Assembly (NCBI RefSeq): GCF_016412875.1
Contig: NZ_JAEKPD010000001.1
Coordinates: 434,001 to 498,000, forward strand
From: Palleronia pontilimi
GTDB taxonomy: Bacteria; Pseudomonadota; Alphaproteobacteria; Rhodobacterales; Rhodobacteraceae
Direction of reading: 5' to 3'
DNA: 64,000 bases
A program made the position numbers and the translations under genes. The notes under the pieces were generated by a model. It saw only the letters and a list, made by a program, of their open reading frames with translations, was not told the DNA's origin and did not search any database. Position 1 is the first letter of the stretch; each line of letters opens with the position of its first letter. Below, in pieces: positions 55,126 to 63,962 of the stretch.

Positions 55126-55150
55126 AACGATTGCAGCCGTCGGCGGTTCC
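55126..55150 (-). promoter_or_regulatory. EcfG-type general-stress promoter
   Basis: On the minus strand GGAAC (55150-55146), 16-bp spacer, CGTT (55129-55126), an exact match to GGAAC-N16-CGTT. It ends 22-28 bases before the possible starts of the 87-residue protein. Confidence 0.75.
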
Positions 55151-55175
55151 GTGCGGCTATGGAGACTGGAAACCC

Positions 55176-56033
55176 ATGGGCGAAGCCGAAGAGCAGTTCG
55201 AACGCGACAACGACACCGCGAAAGCGCAGACCGACCGGCAGGAAGAGAAGTCGATCAGCAACGCCACGCGGCTGACCGCCCCGCTGATCTACGAAGTCGT
55301 GCGCCGCGACGGCGCCGAGGAAATGACCCGGCCGAAATCGTCGCTGGTCTATTCCGGGCTTGCGGCGGGCATCCTGATCTCGTTCTCGATCATCACCGAA
55401 GGCGTGCTTCGCGCGCATCTGCCCGCCGGTGCCCAATGGGTGCCGTTGGTCGAAAGCTTCGGCTACACCACTGGCTTCCTGCTGGTGATCTTGGGCCGGA
55501 TGCAGCTGTTCACCGAAAACACGATTACCACCGTGCTGCCGCTGATGGCCAAGCCCTGCAAGGAATATGTCTGGCTGACGGTGCGATTGTGGCTGATCGT
55601 GCTGGCCGCCAACGTGGTGGGTGCGTTCATCGCGGCGGCGTTCATCGGCTATTCCGGCGCGTTCAGCGAAGAGGTGCTGACCGCGATCCACGAGATCAGC
55701 GAACACGCGACCACGATGCCGCCCATGGAAGGCTTCGCCAAGGCCGTGCCCGCGGGCGTCCTGATCGCGGCCGTGGTCTGGATGATCCCGACCCAGCCGC
55801 ACAACCCGTTCTTCATCATCCTGTTCTTCACGTGGCTGATCGCAGCGGGCGGCTTCACGCATATCATCGCGGGCTCGGTCGAGATGGCGTACATGCTGCT
55901 GCACCAGGACATGTGGCTAAGCCAGGCTGCGTTCGGCTTCTTCGTGCCGGTCTTTCTGGGCAACGTCTTCGGCGGGACGGCGGTCTTCACCCTGATCACC
56001 TGGGGGCAGGTCAAGGAAGAAGTCGAGGAGTGA
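55176..56033 (+). CDS. formate/nitrite transporter family protein
   Basis: 285 residues with an extended charged N-terminus (about 1-60) and six membrane segments of the FNT fold, including ILISFSIITEGVLRAHL, GYTTGFLLVILGRMQLFTEN, and the conserved AAGGFTHIIAGSVE with the pore-region histidine. FNT channels carry formate, nitrite, hydrosulfide or lactate; this long-N-terminal subgroup is not well assigned. ATG 55176; divergent from the stress gene, so their promoters share 77 bp. Confidence 0.9.
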   Translation: MGEAEEQFERDNDTAKAQTDRQEEKSISNATRLTAPLIYEVVRRDGAEEMTRPKSSLVYSGLAAGILISFSIITEGVLRAHLPAGAQWVPLVESFGYTTGFLLVILGRMQLFTENTITTVLPLMAKPCKEYVWLTVRLWLIVLAANVVGAFIAAAFIGYSGAFSEEVLTAIHEISEHATTMPPMEGFAKAVPAGVLIAAVVWMIPTQPHNPFFIILFFTWLIAAGGFTHIIAGSVEMAYMLLHQDMWLSQAAFGFFVPVFLGNVFGGTAVFTLITWGQVKEEVEE

Positions 56034-56126
56034 GCGCACCGCTTCCAATTTGTGACCAAGGTCTGCTGGCCAGCGGCCGCGCAAGGCTCTAACGTCACTC
56101 CAAAAGGATATGTCGGGGGTGCAGTC

Positions 56127-57920
56127 GTGATCGCAATTCGTGTCGTTGCCGTGTTGGGCTTCGCCATCCTTGGCCTTTCCTCCCCCGCCTCCGCCCTGAA
56201 CGACCTGGTTTTCCGGGTCAGCGGCGACGAGGATCTGACCGACAACCTGCGCAACGCGTCGCTGCTGGTGGCCGCCGAAGCCGAAGACGTGACCGATCCG
56301 CAGGAATTGCTGGCCGCGGCGCGGGCGGATTACGGGCGGCTGATCGGCGCGCTTTACAACCAGGGCCATTACGCGGGCGTCATCAACATCCTGGTGGACG
56401 GCACCGAGGCGACGCAGATCTCGCCCCTGACCCGGCTCGGCGCCATCGACCGGATCGAGGTCATGGTGGAACCCGGGCCCGCCTATGACTTCTCGCGGGC
56501 CGATATCGCGCCGCTTGCCGAAGGGACCGAACTGCCCGAGGGCTTCGCGATCGGCCAGACCGCGCGGTCGCCGGTGGTGGCCGACGCGGCGGCCGCTGCT
56601 GTTTCGGGCTGGCGCGATGTCGGCAATGCCAAGGCCGAAATCGGCGATCAGCGCGTCGTCGCCCAGCACGGGCAGAACACGCTTGCCGTCGATATCGACG
56701 TGGTGCCCGGCCCGCGCGTCACCTTCGGCGACCTGATCCTGAACGGCGGCGACGCGGTGCGCCCCGAGCGGCTGCGCGCCATTGCGGGCCTGCCCACGGG
56801 CGAGGTGTTCAGCCCGGCCGAGTTGCAGCAATCGGCCGACCGTCTGCGCCGCACGCAGGTCTTTTCCAGCGTCGCGCTGATCGAATCCGAAACGCTCGGG
56901 CCGAACAACCAGATGGACATCACCGCGCAGTTGGCCACGCAAAGGCCGCGACGGATCGGCTTCGGTGCCGAGCTCAGCTCGGTCGACGGGACGACGCTGT
57001 CGGCCTATTGGCTGCACCGCAACCTGCTCGGCGGCGCCGAACGCTTCCGCGTCGATGGCGAGGTGGCAGGCCTGGGCGGCGCCACCGGCGGCATCGACTA
57101 TTCGCTGAGGGCCCGCTTCCAGCGCCCGGCGACGTTTTCGCCCAACAACACCTTCTTCATAGACACCGAGCTGTCGCACCTGGAAGAGCCGGATTTCACC
57201 TCGGACACCGCCGCGCTGGGCTTCGGGATCGAGCGGCGCGTCAACGACCAGATCACCATTTCCTACGGACTGGCCTATCGCTATTCGAACGTGCGCGACG
57301 ACGCGGGCGAGCGGAATTATTCCCTGCTGACTGCGCCCCTGTCCGCGACATACGACACCCGCGAACAGCCGCTGGACGCCAAGCGGGGCTTCTATGTCGA
57401 CGTGACCGCGACGCCGTTCCTGGGGCTGAACGAGGAATCCGGCGATGGCGGGCGACTGACATTCGACGCGCGCAGCTATCTGAGCTTCGGGGCCGAGGAC
57501 CGCTTCACCGTCGCGGCCCGCGTGCAGGGCGGCAGCATCGTCGGCGCCGATCTGCGCGACGTTCCCAACGATTATCGCTTCTATTCCGGCGGGGGCGGCA
57601 CGGTGCGCGGACAGGAGTACCAGGCGCTGGATATCGAGCTTGACGGCGTCGAATCCGGGGGCGCGTCTTTCCTGGGGCTACAGGCGGAATTGCGGGCGGG
57701 CCTGACTGACAGTATCGGCGTCGTGGCCTTTGCCGATTTCGGCATCGTTGGCCGCGATTCCTTTCCCGGCAGCGACAGCGACAGTCACTCGGGCGCGGGG
57801 CTGGGCCTGCGCTACCTGACGCCGATCGGCCCCATCCGTCTGGACGTGGCCACGCCGATCAGCGGTCCGGGCAATCCGTCGGGGTACGAGATCTATGTCG
57901 GTATCGGGCAAGCGTTTTGA
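56127..57920 (+). CDS. tamA: autotransporter assembly factor TamA (Omp85 family)
   Basis: 597 residues. Signal peptide (VIAIRVVAVLGFAILGLSSPASA, here GTG-initiated), about three POTRA domains (IDRIEVMVEPGPAYDFSRAD; VTFGDLILNGGDAVRPERL), then a C-terminal 16-strand barrel with GERNYSLLTAPLSATYDTRE and the Omp85 motif VRGQEYQALD...GLGLRYLTPIGPIRLDVATP (read in two parts). Outer-membrane partner of TamB. GTG 56127 gives the complete signal peptide. Stop is 2 bases before the tamB start. Confidence 0.93.
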   Translation: MIAIRVVAVLGFAILGLSSPASALNDLVFRVSGDEDLTDNLRNASLLVAAEAEDVTDPQELLAAARADYGRLIGALYNQGHYAGVINILVDGTEATQISPLTRLGAIDRIEVMVEPGPAYDFSRADIAPLAEGTELPEGFAIGQTARSPVVADAAAAAVSGWRDVGNAKAEIGDQRVVAQHGQNTLAVDIDVVPGPRVTFGDLILNGGDAVRPERLRAIAGLPTGEVFSPAELQQSADRLRRTQVFSSVALIESETLGPNNQMDITAQLATQRPRRIGFGAELSSVDGTTLSAYWLHRNLLGGAERFRVDGEVAGLGGATGGIDYSLRARFQRPATFSPNNTFFIDTELSHLEEPDFTSDTAALGFGIERRVNDQITISYGLAYRYSNVRDDAGERNYSLLTAPLSATYDTREQPLDAKRGFYVDVTATPFLGLNEESGDGGRLTFDARSYLSFGAEDRFTVAARVQGGSIVGADLRDVPNDYRFYSGGGGTVRGQEYQALDIELDGVESGGASFLGLQAELRAGLTDSIGVVAFADFGIVGRDSFPGSDSDSHSGAGLGLRYLTPIGPIRLDVATPISGPGNPSGYEIYVGIGQAF

Positions 57921-57922
57921 CG

Positions 57923-60900
57923 ATGGGCAGGGCTAAGATGACTCCGTGGATCACCCGAATGGCCCTGGTCGGTGCCTTGATGGCCTGGCCGGTGGCCGCG
58001 CAGGACGATGCCGACGACGATGGCGGCGGGTTCCTTGAGAGCCTGATCGAAGACCGGCTCTCTGGGCCGGGTTTCGAGGTGCAGGTGCGCGGCTTCGAAG
58101 GCGCACTGTCGTCGCGCGCGACGCTGGAACAGCTGATCATCTCGGATGACGACGGCCCGTGGCTGACCGTCAACGACGTGGTGCTGGACTGGAACCGCGC
58201 CGCACTGCTGCGCGGGCGCCTGTCGGTCGACGAATTCACCGCCGCCGAGATCCTTTTGCCACGCCTGCCCCAGGGCGACGACAGCGTCGACGTGCCGTCG
58301 CCCGAGGCGCAGCCGTTCTCGCTGCCGGACCTGCCGGTGTCGATCCAGATCGGGCGCATCGCCGCCGAGCGCGTGGCGCTTGGCCAACCCGTTCTGGGCC
58401 AGGAGGTCGAGCTGACCCTGGAAGGCAGCGCATCGCTTGCCGACGGCGACGGCGAGGTGAATATCGACGCCAGCCGCCTGGATCGCGACACCGGCACCTA
58501 CCGGGTCGCGGGCAGCTACGAAAGCGGCAGCCGTGCGCTGGCGCTGGATTTGCAGGTGAACGAAGGCGCAAGCGGCATCGTCGGGACGCTGATCGACCTG
58601 CCCGGACGCCCCAGCCTTGAGTTGAGCGTGCAGGGCGACGGACCGCTGTCGGCCTTCACCGCCGAGATCGCGCTGGCCACCGCGGGCGAGCCGCGCCTGA
58701 GCGGCACGGTCAGCCTGCGCGAAGTGGACGGCGCACAGGGCTTCGCGGTGGATCTGGGCGGCGACATCGCGCCCGTCTTCACGCCGCAATACCGCCCCTT
58801 CTTCGGCCCCGATATCCAGTTGATCGCCGAAGGCGCGCGCTCGGATGACGGTGCGATCCGGTTGAGCAGTTTCGATCTGTCGGCCCAGTCCCTGACGCTG
58901 CAGGGCCAGGTGTCGATCGGCCCCGACGGGGTGCCGGACCTGATCGACGTGACGGGCCAGATCGCGGGCCAGGGCGGAAGCCCCGTGGTCCTTCCGGTCG
59001 GCAGCGACCTGCGCGTGGGCCGGGTCGGCCTGGACGTGCAGTTCGATTCGGCGCAAGGCGACGCGTGGACCGGCGACATCGTGGTCGAGCAGGTCGAACA
59101 GCCGGGTCTCGACATCGCGCGCATCGCCTTGGATGGCGGCGGCGTGATCGCGGGGTCGGGCGACACGCTGGCGGTCGAGACGAATTTCGACTTCGCCGCG
59201 ACCGGGCTGTCCTTCGACGATGGCGGCGTGGCCGAAGCGGTGGGCGACAGCATCGACGGGCGGCTGGAGGTCGATTACGCCGCGGGCCAGGATATCGTGA
59301 TGGAGGTGCTGCGCCTCGCTGGGGCGGGCTTCCGGCTGACCGGCGATGGCCGCGTCGATCCCGATGGCGAACGCATCCCCGTCAGCCTGCAGGCGCAGCT
59401 GGACGCCGACGATCTTGCCGTCTTTTCCTCGCTGGCCGGGCGGTCGCTTGCGGGTGGCGTGTCGGTCGATCTGGGGCTGGACGCGACCGTGCAGGACCAG
59501 GCCTTTTCGGTGACGCTGGACGGCAGCGGGCAGGATCTGGCCGTGGGCATCGCCCAGCTCGACCCGCTTCTGGCGGGCGGCACGACGCTGGCACTTGCCG
59601 CGCAGCGCGACGCGGAAGGGCTGCGGGTCAGCCGCCTGGCACTGGACAACGACGAGCTTGCCCTGGACGGCACCGCGCGGATCGCGTCGAATGGGGGCGA
59701 GGCGACGCTGTCGGCCCGGGTCAACGACCTGTCGCGTGTCGACCCCGAGCTGAGCGGCCCCGCCACCCTGTCGCTGCAGGCCGACAGCCCGCAGGGCGTC
59801 GCGTGGTCCGTGGCGCTTGAAGCCGAAGGCGCCGAGGCGGACGTCTCGGTCGATGCCACGGTGTCCGATCTGGGGGCCGACGTGCCGCAGATCGCGGGCG
59901 ATATCCGTGTGGACGCGCAGGATCTTTCCAATTTCTCCAGTTTCGCCGGGCGCGACCTGGGCGGTGCCGTCAACCTGACGACCCAGGTCGTCGCGCGGGC
60001 CGACGCGTCGTCGGTCTTGGCCGACGTGGCCGGGCAGGTGCGCGACGTGGCCGTCGGCATCCCTGAGGTGGATCGTCTTCTGGCGGGTCTCACCGAGCTG
60101 TCGACCAACCTGGTGAAGGTGGGCGACAGCATCTCGCTGCCCCGGCTTTCGGTGCAGAACGATCAGCTCTCGGTCGCGGGCAATGCCCGGGTGCAGGCCC
60201 AGAACAGCCTCGTGGATCTCGATGTCCGCCTGCCGGACCTGTCGCAGGTCGTGCCGTCCATGCGCGGTCCCGCAACGCTGGTGCTGGACGCGGCCGAAGA
60301 CGCCGATGGCTGGGAAGTCGATCTGGACGTGGACGGGGCGGGCGCCCGCATCACCGCCGATGGCCGCGTGACCGAACTCGACAACGCATTGGCGCCACTG
60401 GGCACCGGCACCGTCACGATCCGGGCCGACGATCTGGGCGCGTTCTCTGAAATCGCGCGGCGCGAGCTGGGCGGCAGCGTCGATCTGAGCGCGGAAGGCC
60501 GCGCGCGGTTCGATCTGTCCCTGGCCGAGCTGGACCTGAACGGCCAGACCCGCGATTTGGCCCTCGGCCAGCCCGAGCTGAACCGGCTCTTCGCGGGTCT
60601 CACGCAAATCGTGGCGAATGTCGCCAAGGACGGCGACCAGATCAGCGTGCCGCAGCTCAGCCTGCAGAACCCGCAGGTGGATCTGAGCGCCAATGGGCAA
60701 TACGGGCCCGGCCAGAACGCGATCCAGGCCAACCTGTCCTTCCCCGAGCTGGGCCAGATCGTGCCCGAGATGTCGGGCCCCGGCACCGTCGCGCTGTTCG
60801 CCGAGGAAGTGGGTGAGCTGTGGCAGGTGTCGGTCGATGGCGATGGCGCGGGCGTCATGCTGTCGGTCATGGCATCCGTGTCCGATCTTGACGCGACGCC

Positions 60901-62710
60901 GCTGGTCGATGGCACGATCGAGCTTCAGGCTAGCGACCTGTCGCGCTTCCGCCGCCTTGCGAACCGACCGCTCCGCGGCTCGCTGTCGCTGGATGCCCAG
61001 GGCCAGGCGCGGATCGACGGCAGCCGCTTCGACGTGACCGCGGACGTGAACGCGAACGGGCTGGCGGTGGGCATCGCCCAGGTCGACCAGCTGCTGAACG
61101 GGACCACCACGCTGGATCTTTCCGCCAGCCGCGACGGGGCGGATGCCCCGATCCGGGTGCGCACGTTCACACTGGATTCGCCCGGTCTGGACGCCACGGC
61201 GAACGGAACGCTGCTGGGTGGCAGTTCCAACCTGTCGCTGGATGCGCGACTGGCCAATCTGGGCGCCTTCGTCGAAGGCATCAACGGGCCGGTCACCGTG
61301 ACCGGCCGGGCCGGTCAGGCGGGGTCCAACTTCACGGTCGACGTCGATGTGACGGGTCCGCAGGGGATCCAGGCCGAGATTTCCGGGCAGGTGGCCGAAA
61401 GTTTCGATCGTGCCAATCTGCGGATCGACGGATCGACGCCGCTGCGCCTGGCCAACCCGTTCATCGAGCCGCGCTCGGTCGTGGGCCAGGCCGATTTCAA
61501 CGTGGCGATCAACGGCCCGCTGCAATTGTCGTCGGTCAGCGGCACGGTCACCGTGCAGAACGGCCGCTTCGTCGAGCCGTCGCTGCCGCTGGTCCTTGAG
61601 GACCTGAACGCCACGGCGCGCCTGGACGGCCAGAACCTGCAACTGACGGCCACGGCGCGAAACCAGCAGGGCGGCGAGGTCCGCGTGTCGGGCCCGATCG
61701 CCCTGAGCGGCGGTTTCAACGCGGACCTGACGATCGAGCTGAACAACCTGGATCTGGAGGATCCCCGCCTCTACAAGACCCAGCTGGACGGCCGCATCAC
61801 GGTGAACGGTCCGCTGACCGGCGGCGCGACCGTTAGCGGCCGGATCGACCTGGACGAGACCGAGCTGCGCATCCCCTCGACCGGGTTGGGGGCGACCGGA
61901 CCGATCCCGGAAGGGCTGGTGCATGTGAACGAACCGGCCGATGTGCGGCGCACCCGCGCGCGTGCGGGATTGATCGAAGAGCCGGGGTCGGGCGGTGGTG
62001 GCGGGGGCGGCGCCGCCTATCCGCTGGACCTGTTGATCAGCGCGCCCAACCGGATCTTCGTGCGCGGGCGCGGTCTGGACGCCGAGCTTGGCGGGCGGTT
62101 GCAGCTTGGCGGCACGACCGCCAACGTCATCCCGTCGGGTCAGTTCGACCTGATCCGCGGGCGTCTGGATCTGCTGGGCAAGCGATTGGTCCTGACCGAC
62201 GGGCGGGTCAGCCTGCAGGGCAATTTCTCGCCCTTCATCCGCCTGGTGGCCGAGACCGACGCGGGCGACGTCACGGTGCGGATCGTGATCGAGGGCGACG
62301 CGCTCAGCCCCGACATCAACTTCCTGTCCGACCCCGACCTGCCCGAGGACGAGGTTCTGTCGCGGCTGCTGTTCGGACGGTCCATCGACGACATCTCGCC
62401 GTTGCAGGCCGCGCAGCTGGCGTCGGCCGTGGCCACCCTTGCCGGGCGGGGAGGCGACGGCGTGATCGCCAACCTGCGCCAGAAGACCGGCCTGGACGAC
62501 CTGGACGTGACCACCGACGAGGACGGAAATGTGGGCCTGCGGGCCGGAAAATACCTGTCCGAAAACCTCTACACGGACGTGACCGTGGGGGCCGATGGCG
62601 AAGCCGAGATCAATCTGAACCTGGACCTGACGAACACGATCACCGTCCGCGGGGGTGCCTCGAATTCAGGTGAGACCACGCTGGGGATCTTCTTCGAGAA
62701 AGACTACTGA
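57923..62710 (+). CDS. tamB: translocation and assembly module protein TamB
   Basis: 1595 residues. N-terminal membrane anchor/signal (TPWITRMALVGALMAWPVA), a very long beta-rich periplasmic region, and the conserved C-terminal DUF490/TamB domain (about 1240-1595: RLDLLGKRLVLTDGRVSLQG, DPDLPEDEVLSRLLFGRS, LTNTITVRGG, final FFEKDY). AsmA-like bridge between membranes, now thought to move phospholipids. Four ~170-residue repeats lie in the middle. A poly-Gly linker (GGGGGG) sits near residue 1360. ATG 57923; a TTG at 57917 and ATG 57938 are alternatives. Coupled to tamA. Confidence 0.95.
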   Translation: MGRAKMTPWITRMALVGALMAWPVAAQDDADDDGGGFLESLIEDRLSGPGFEVQVRGFEGALSSRATLEQLIISDDDGPWLTVNDVVLDWNRAALLRGRLSVDEFTAAEILLPRLPQGDDSVDVPSPEAQPFSLPDLPVSIQIGRIAAERVALGQPVLGQEVELTLEGSASLADGDGEVNIDASRLDRDTGTYRVAGSYESGSRALALDLQVNEGASGIVGTLIDLPGRPSLELSVQGDGPLSAFTAEIALATAGEPRLSGTVSLREVDGAQGFAVDLGGDIAPVFTPQYRPFFGPDIQLIAEGARSDDGAIRLSSFDLSAQSLTLQGQVSIGPDGVPDLIDVTGQIAGQGGSPVVLPVGSDLRVGRVGLDVQFDSAQGDAWTGDIVVEQVEQPGLDIARIALDGGGVIAGSGDTLAVETNFDFAATGLSFDDGGVAEAVGDSIDGRLEVDYAAGQDIVMEVLRLAGAGFRLTGDGRVDPDGERIPVSLQAQLDADDLAVFSSLAGRSLAGGVSVDLGLDATVQDQAFSVTLDGSGQDLAVGIAQLDPLLAGGTTLALAAQRDAEGLRVSRLALDNDELALDGTARIASNGGEATLSARVNDLSRVDPELSGPATLSLQADSPQGVAWSVALEAEGAEADVSVDATVSDLGADVPQIAGDIRVDAQDLSNFSSFAGRDLGGAVNLTTQVVARADASSVLADVAGQVRDVAVGIPEVDRLLAGLTELSTNLVKVGDSISLPRLSVQNDQLSVAGNARVQAQNSLVDLDVRLPDLSQVVPSMRGPATLVLDAAEDADGWEVDLDVDGAGARITADGRVTELDNALAPLGTGTVTIRADDLGAFSEIARRELGGSVDLSAEGRARFDLSLAELDLNGQTRDLALGQPELNRLFAGLTQIVANVAKDGDQISVPQLSLQNPQVDLSANGQYGPGQNAIQANLSFPELGQIVPEMSGPGTVALFAEEVGELWQVSVDGDGAGVMLSVMASVSDLDATPLVDGTIELQASDLSRFRRLANRPLRGSLSLDAQGQARIDGSRFDVTADVNANGLAVGIAQVDQLLNGTTTLDLSASRDGADAPIRVRTFTLDSPGLDATANGTLLGGSSNLSLDARLANLGAFVEGINGPVTVTGRAGQAGSNFTVDVDVTGPQGIQAEISGQVAESFDRANLRIDGSTPLRLANPFIEPRSVVGQADFNVAINGPLQLSSVSGTVTVQNGRFVEPSLPLVLEDLNATARLDGQNLQLTATARNQQGGEVRVSGPIALSGGFNADLTIELNNLDLEDPRLYKTQLDGRITVNGPLTGGATVSGRIDLDETELRIPSTGLGATGPIPEGLVHVNEPADVRRTRARAGLIEEPGSGGGGGGGAAYPLDLLISAPNRIFVRGRGLDAELGGRLQLGGTTANVIPSGQFDLIRGRLDLLGKRLVLTDGRVSLQGNFSPFIRLVAETDAGDVTVRIVIEGDALSPDINFLSDPDLPEDEVLSRLLFGRSIDDISPLQAAQLASAVATLAGRGGDGVIANLRQKTGLDDLDVTTDEDGNVGLRAGKYLSENLYTDVTVGADGEAEINLNLDLTNTITVRGGASNSGETTLGIFFEKDY
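59411..61440 (+). repeat. four tandem ~170-residue repeats inside TamB
   Basis: The pattern D-L-x-x-F-(S/R)-x-(L/F/I)-A-x-R-x-L-x-G starts at 59411, 59921, 60431 and 60935 (spacing 510, 510, 504 bp). Examples: FSSLAGRSLAGG, FSSFAGRDLGGA, FSEIARRELGGS, FRRLANRPLRGS. Each is followed by LAVGI/DVAVGI/LALGQ-type and LLAG/LFAG/LLNG segments at the same distance. Protein-level repeats; DNA has diverged. Confidence 0.85.
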
Positions 62711-62759
62711 TCGGCAGGTCCCGTTCGGGACACCTTGAATTAGTCAATCAAATTTACTT

Positions 62760-62784
62760 GGAACGCTCTGCCTCGATCGCAGTT
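62760..62784 (+). promoter_or_regulatory. EcfG-like promoter of the DUF1328 gene
   Basis: GGAAC (62760-62764), 16-bp spacer, AGTT (62781-62784): one mismatch to GGAAC-N16-CGTT, 47 bases before the DUF1328 start. The intergenic position supports function. Confidence 0.6.
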
Positions 62785-62831
62785 GAGCCCGCAGGGACCG
62801 GTAAGGGTTCGACTAAAGTCGAGGTATTGAG

Positions 62832-62996
62832 ATGCTTTATTGGGCGTTGACAACATTCACTGCGGCGCTGGCCGCGGGACTGCTGGGGTTCGGCGGTCTT
62901 GCCAGTGCCATGGCTGGGCCCGCTCAGCTCATGTTCTTCCTGCTGTTGCTGCTATCGGGGATCATCGTCGCGATCGATATCTCCAGCGATCGGTAG
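62832..62996 (+). CDS. DUF1328 family small membrane protein
   Basis: 54 residues, too short for many gene finders. MLYWALTTFTAALAAGLLGFGGLASAMAG then a second hydrophobic helix (FFLLLLLSGIIVAI), split here for reading, is the DUF1328/YtjA pattern: two membrane helices around GFGG-x5-MAG. Function unknown; members are often induced by general stress. GAG-type ribosome site is weak (TTGAG just before the ATG). Closed by a hairpin at 63024. Confidence 0.85.
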   Translation: MLYWALTTFTAALAAGLLGFGGLASAMAGPAQLMFFLLLLLSGIIVAIDISSDR

Positions 62997-63023
62997 CCAG
63001 ACGTTGACCGTTGCGGAAGATGA

Positions 63024-63048
63024 AAGGGGAGCCTCGATGGCTCCCCTT
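63024..63048 (+). terminator. terminator after the DUF1328 gene
   Basis: 10-bp perfect stem AAGGGGAGCC / GGCTCCCCTT, loop TCGAT, followed by CGTCGTTCTT (weak T-run). It lies between the convergent DUF1328 and phyR genes. Confidence 0.65.
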
Positions 63049-63083
63049 CGTCGTTCTTGCAGCTGAACTTGCGCGCTGAACGG

Positions 63084-63905
63084 TCAGGCCTTCAGCGAAT
63101 CCGTGCTCGAAAAGAACATCGCCTGGCTCACGGCCGAGCGGACCTGTTCTTCCGAATAGGGCTTGGCGATCAGGAACGCGGGCTCGGGCTTGTCCCCGGT
63201 CAGAAGGCGTTCGGGAAATGCGGTGATGAAGATCGTCGGGATGTTGCCGAACTGATCCAGCAGATCGTTGACCGCGTCGATGCCGCTGGAATTGTCCGCC
63301 AGCTGGATGTCGGCCAGGATCAGGTCCGGCTTGTCCTTCGCGCCAAGCTCGACCGCCGAGGCGCGGGTGCGCGCGATACCGGTGATCTGGTGGCCCATTT
63401 CGGAGACGATCGAATGGATATCCATGGCGATGATCGCCTCGTCCTCGATGATCATGATCTTGCCCGACATGGATTTCTCCATCTCGGAAATGGCGATGTC
63501 GATCAGGCTCGACGCTTCCGAGGCGTCGACGCCCATGATCTTGCCGATCTCGTCGAAGGCGAAGCCTTCGATGGTCGACAGCAACAGCGCTTCGCGGGTG
63601 TTGTTGGTCAGGCCCGCCATGTGATCGAAGGCGGCGCTTTCCATGCGGGTGCGCGGATCTTCGGTATCGGCGGTGGGTGCCCCGGCGGTCGACCAAATCT
63701 TGTGAAACGCGTTGAACAGCGCAACCTTCGGGCTGCAGTCGCGTTGGAAGATCGAAGGCTCCTGCAGGATCGCTTCAAGCGTGGCAGCCGCGTAGTTGTC
63801 GCCGGTCCGTTGTGATCCGGTCAACGCACGTGCATACCTGCGCAGATATGGCAGTTCGGTGCCGATGGCGTCCGACAGATCAAGTGCCGCGTTCTTCGTA
63901 GTCAT
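63084..63905 (-). CDS. phyR: general stress response anti-anti-sigma factor PhyR
   Basis: 273 residues. N-terminal sigma-factor-like domain (about 1-140: LPYLRRYARALTGSQRTGDNY; EALLLSTIEGFAFDEIGKIMGV) mimics EcfG, and the C-terminal receiver (about 148-265: MIIEDEAIIAMDIHSI, phospho-acceptor D199 in LADIQLAD, AKPYSE with Lys) switches it. When phosphorylated it binds the anti-sigma NepR and frees EcfG. Start 63905 fits the family; 63941 is open but would lie over the promoter motifs. nepR and ecfG should be divergent beyond the right edge. Confidence 0.93.
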   Translation of the reverse strand: MTTKNAALDLSDAIGTELPYLRRYARALTGSQRTGDNYAAATLEAILQEPSIFQRDCSPKVALFNAFHKIWSTAGAPTADTEDPRTRMESAAFDHMAGLTNNTREALLLSTIEGFAFDEIGKIMGVDASEASSLIDIAISEMEKSMSGKIMIIEDEAIIAMDIHSIVSEMGHQITGIARTRASAVELGAKDKPDLILADIQLADNSSGIDAVNDLLDQFGNIPTIFITAFPERLLTGDKPEPAFLIAKPYSEEQVRSAVSQAMFFSSTDSLKA

Positions 63906-63931
63906 ATTAGATTGTGCCCCTGAATTTGTCA

Positions 63932-63956
63932 GGAACAACATTCGGGACCGGGCGTT
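63932..63956 (+). promoter_or_regulatory. EcfG-type promoter reading out of the window
   Basis: GGAAC (63932-63936), 16-bp spacer, CGTT (63953-63956) on the plus strand, an exact EcfG motif pointing to genes right of the window, where nepR-ecfG is expected. Confidence 0.7.
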
Positions 63957-63962
63957 GGTTCC
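63937..63962 (-). promoter_or_regulatory. EcfG-like promoter of phyR
   Basis: On the minus strand GGAAC (63962-63958), 17-bp spacer, TGTT (63940-63937), one mismatch to consensus, 32 bases before the phyR ATG and interleaved with the opposite-strand motif. Confidence 0.5.

Noticed and set aside
57893-61924. Very long open frame on the minus strand opposite tamB
   Set aside because: Composition is His/Arg/Gln-rich without any domain, as expected of an antisense shadow; tamB on the plus strand has full family similarity.
61985-62015. Glycine-rich tract in TamB as a possible assembly error or frameshift
   Set aside because: The frame continues into the conserved C-terminal domain and mixed GGC/GGT/GGG codons encode a plausible linker.
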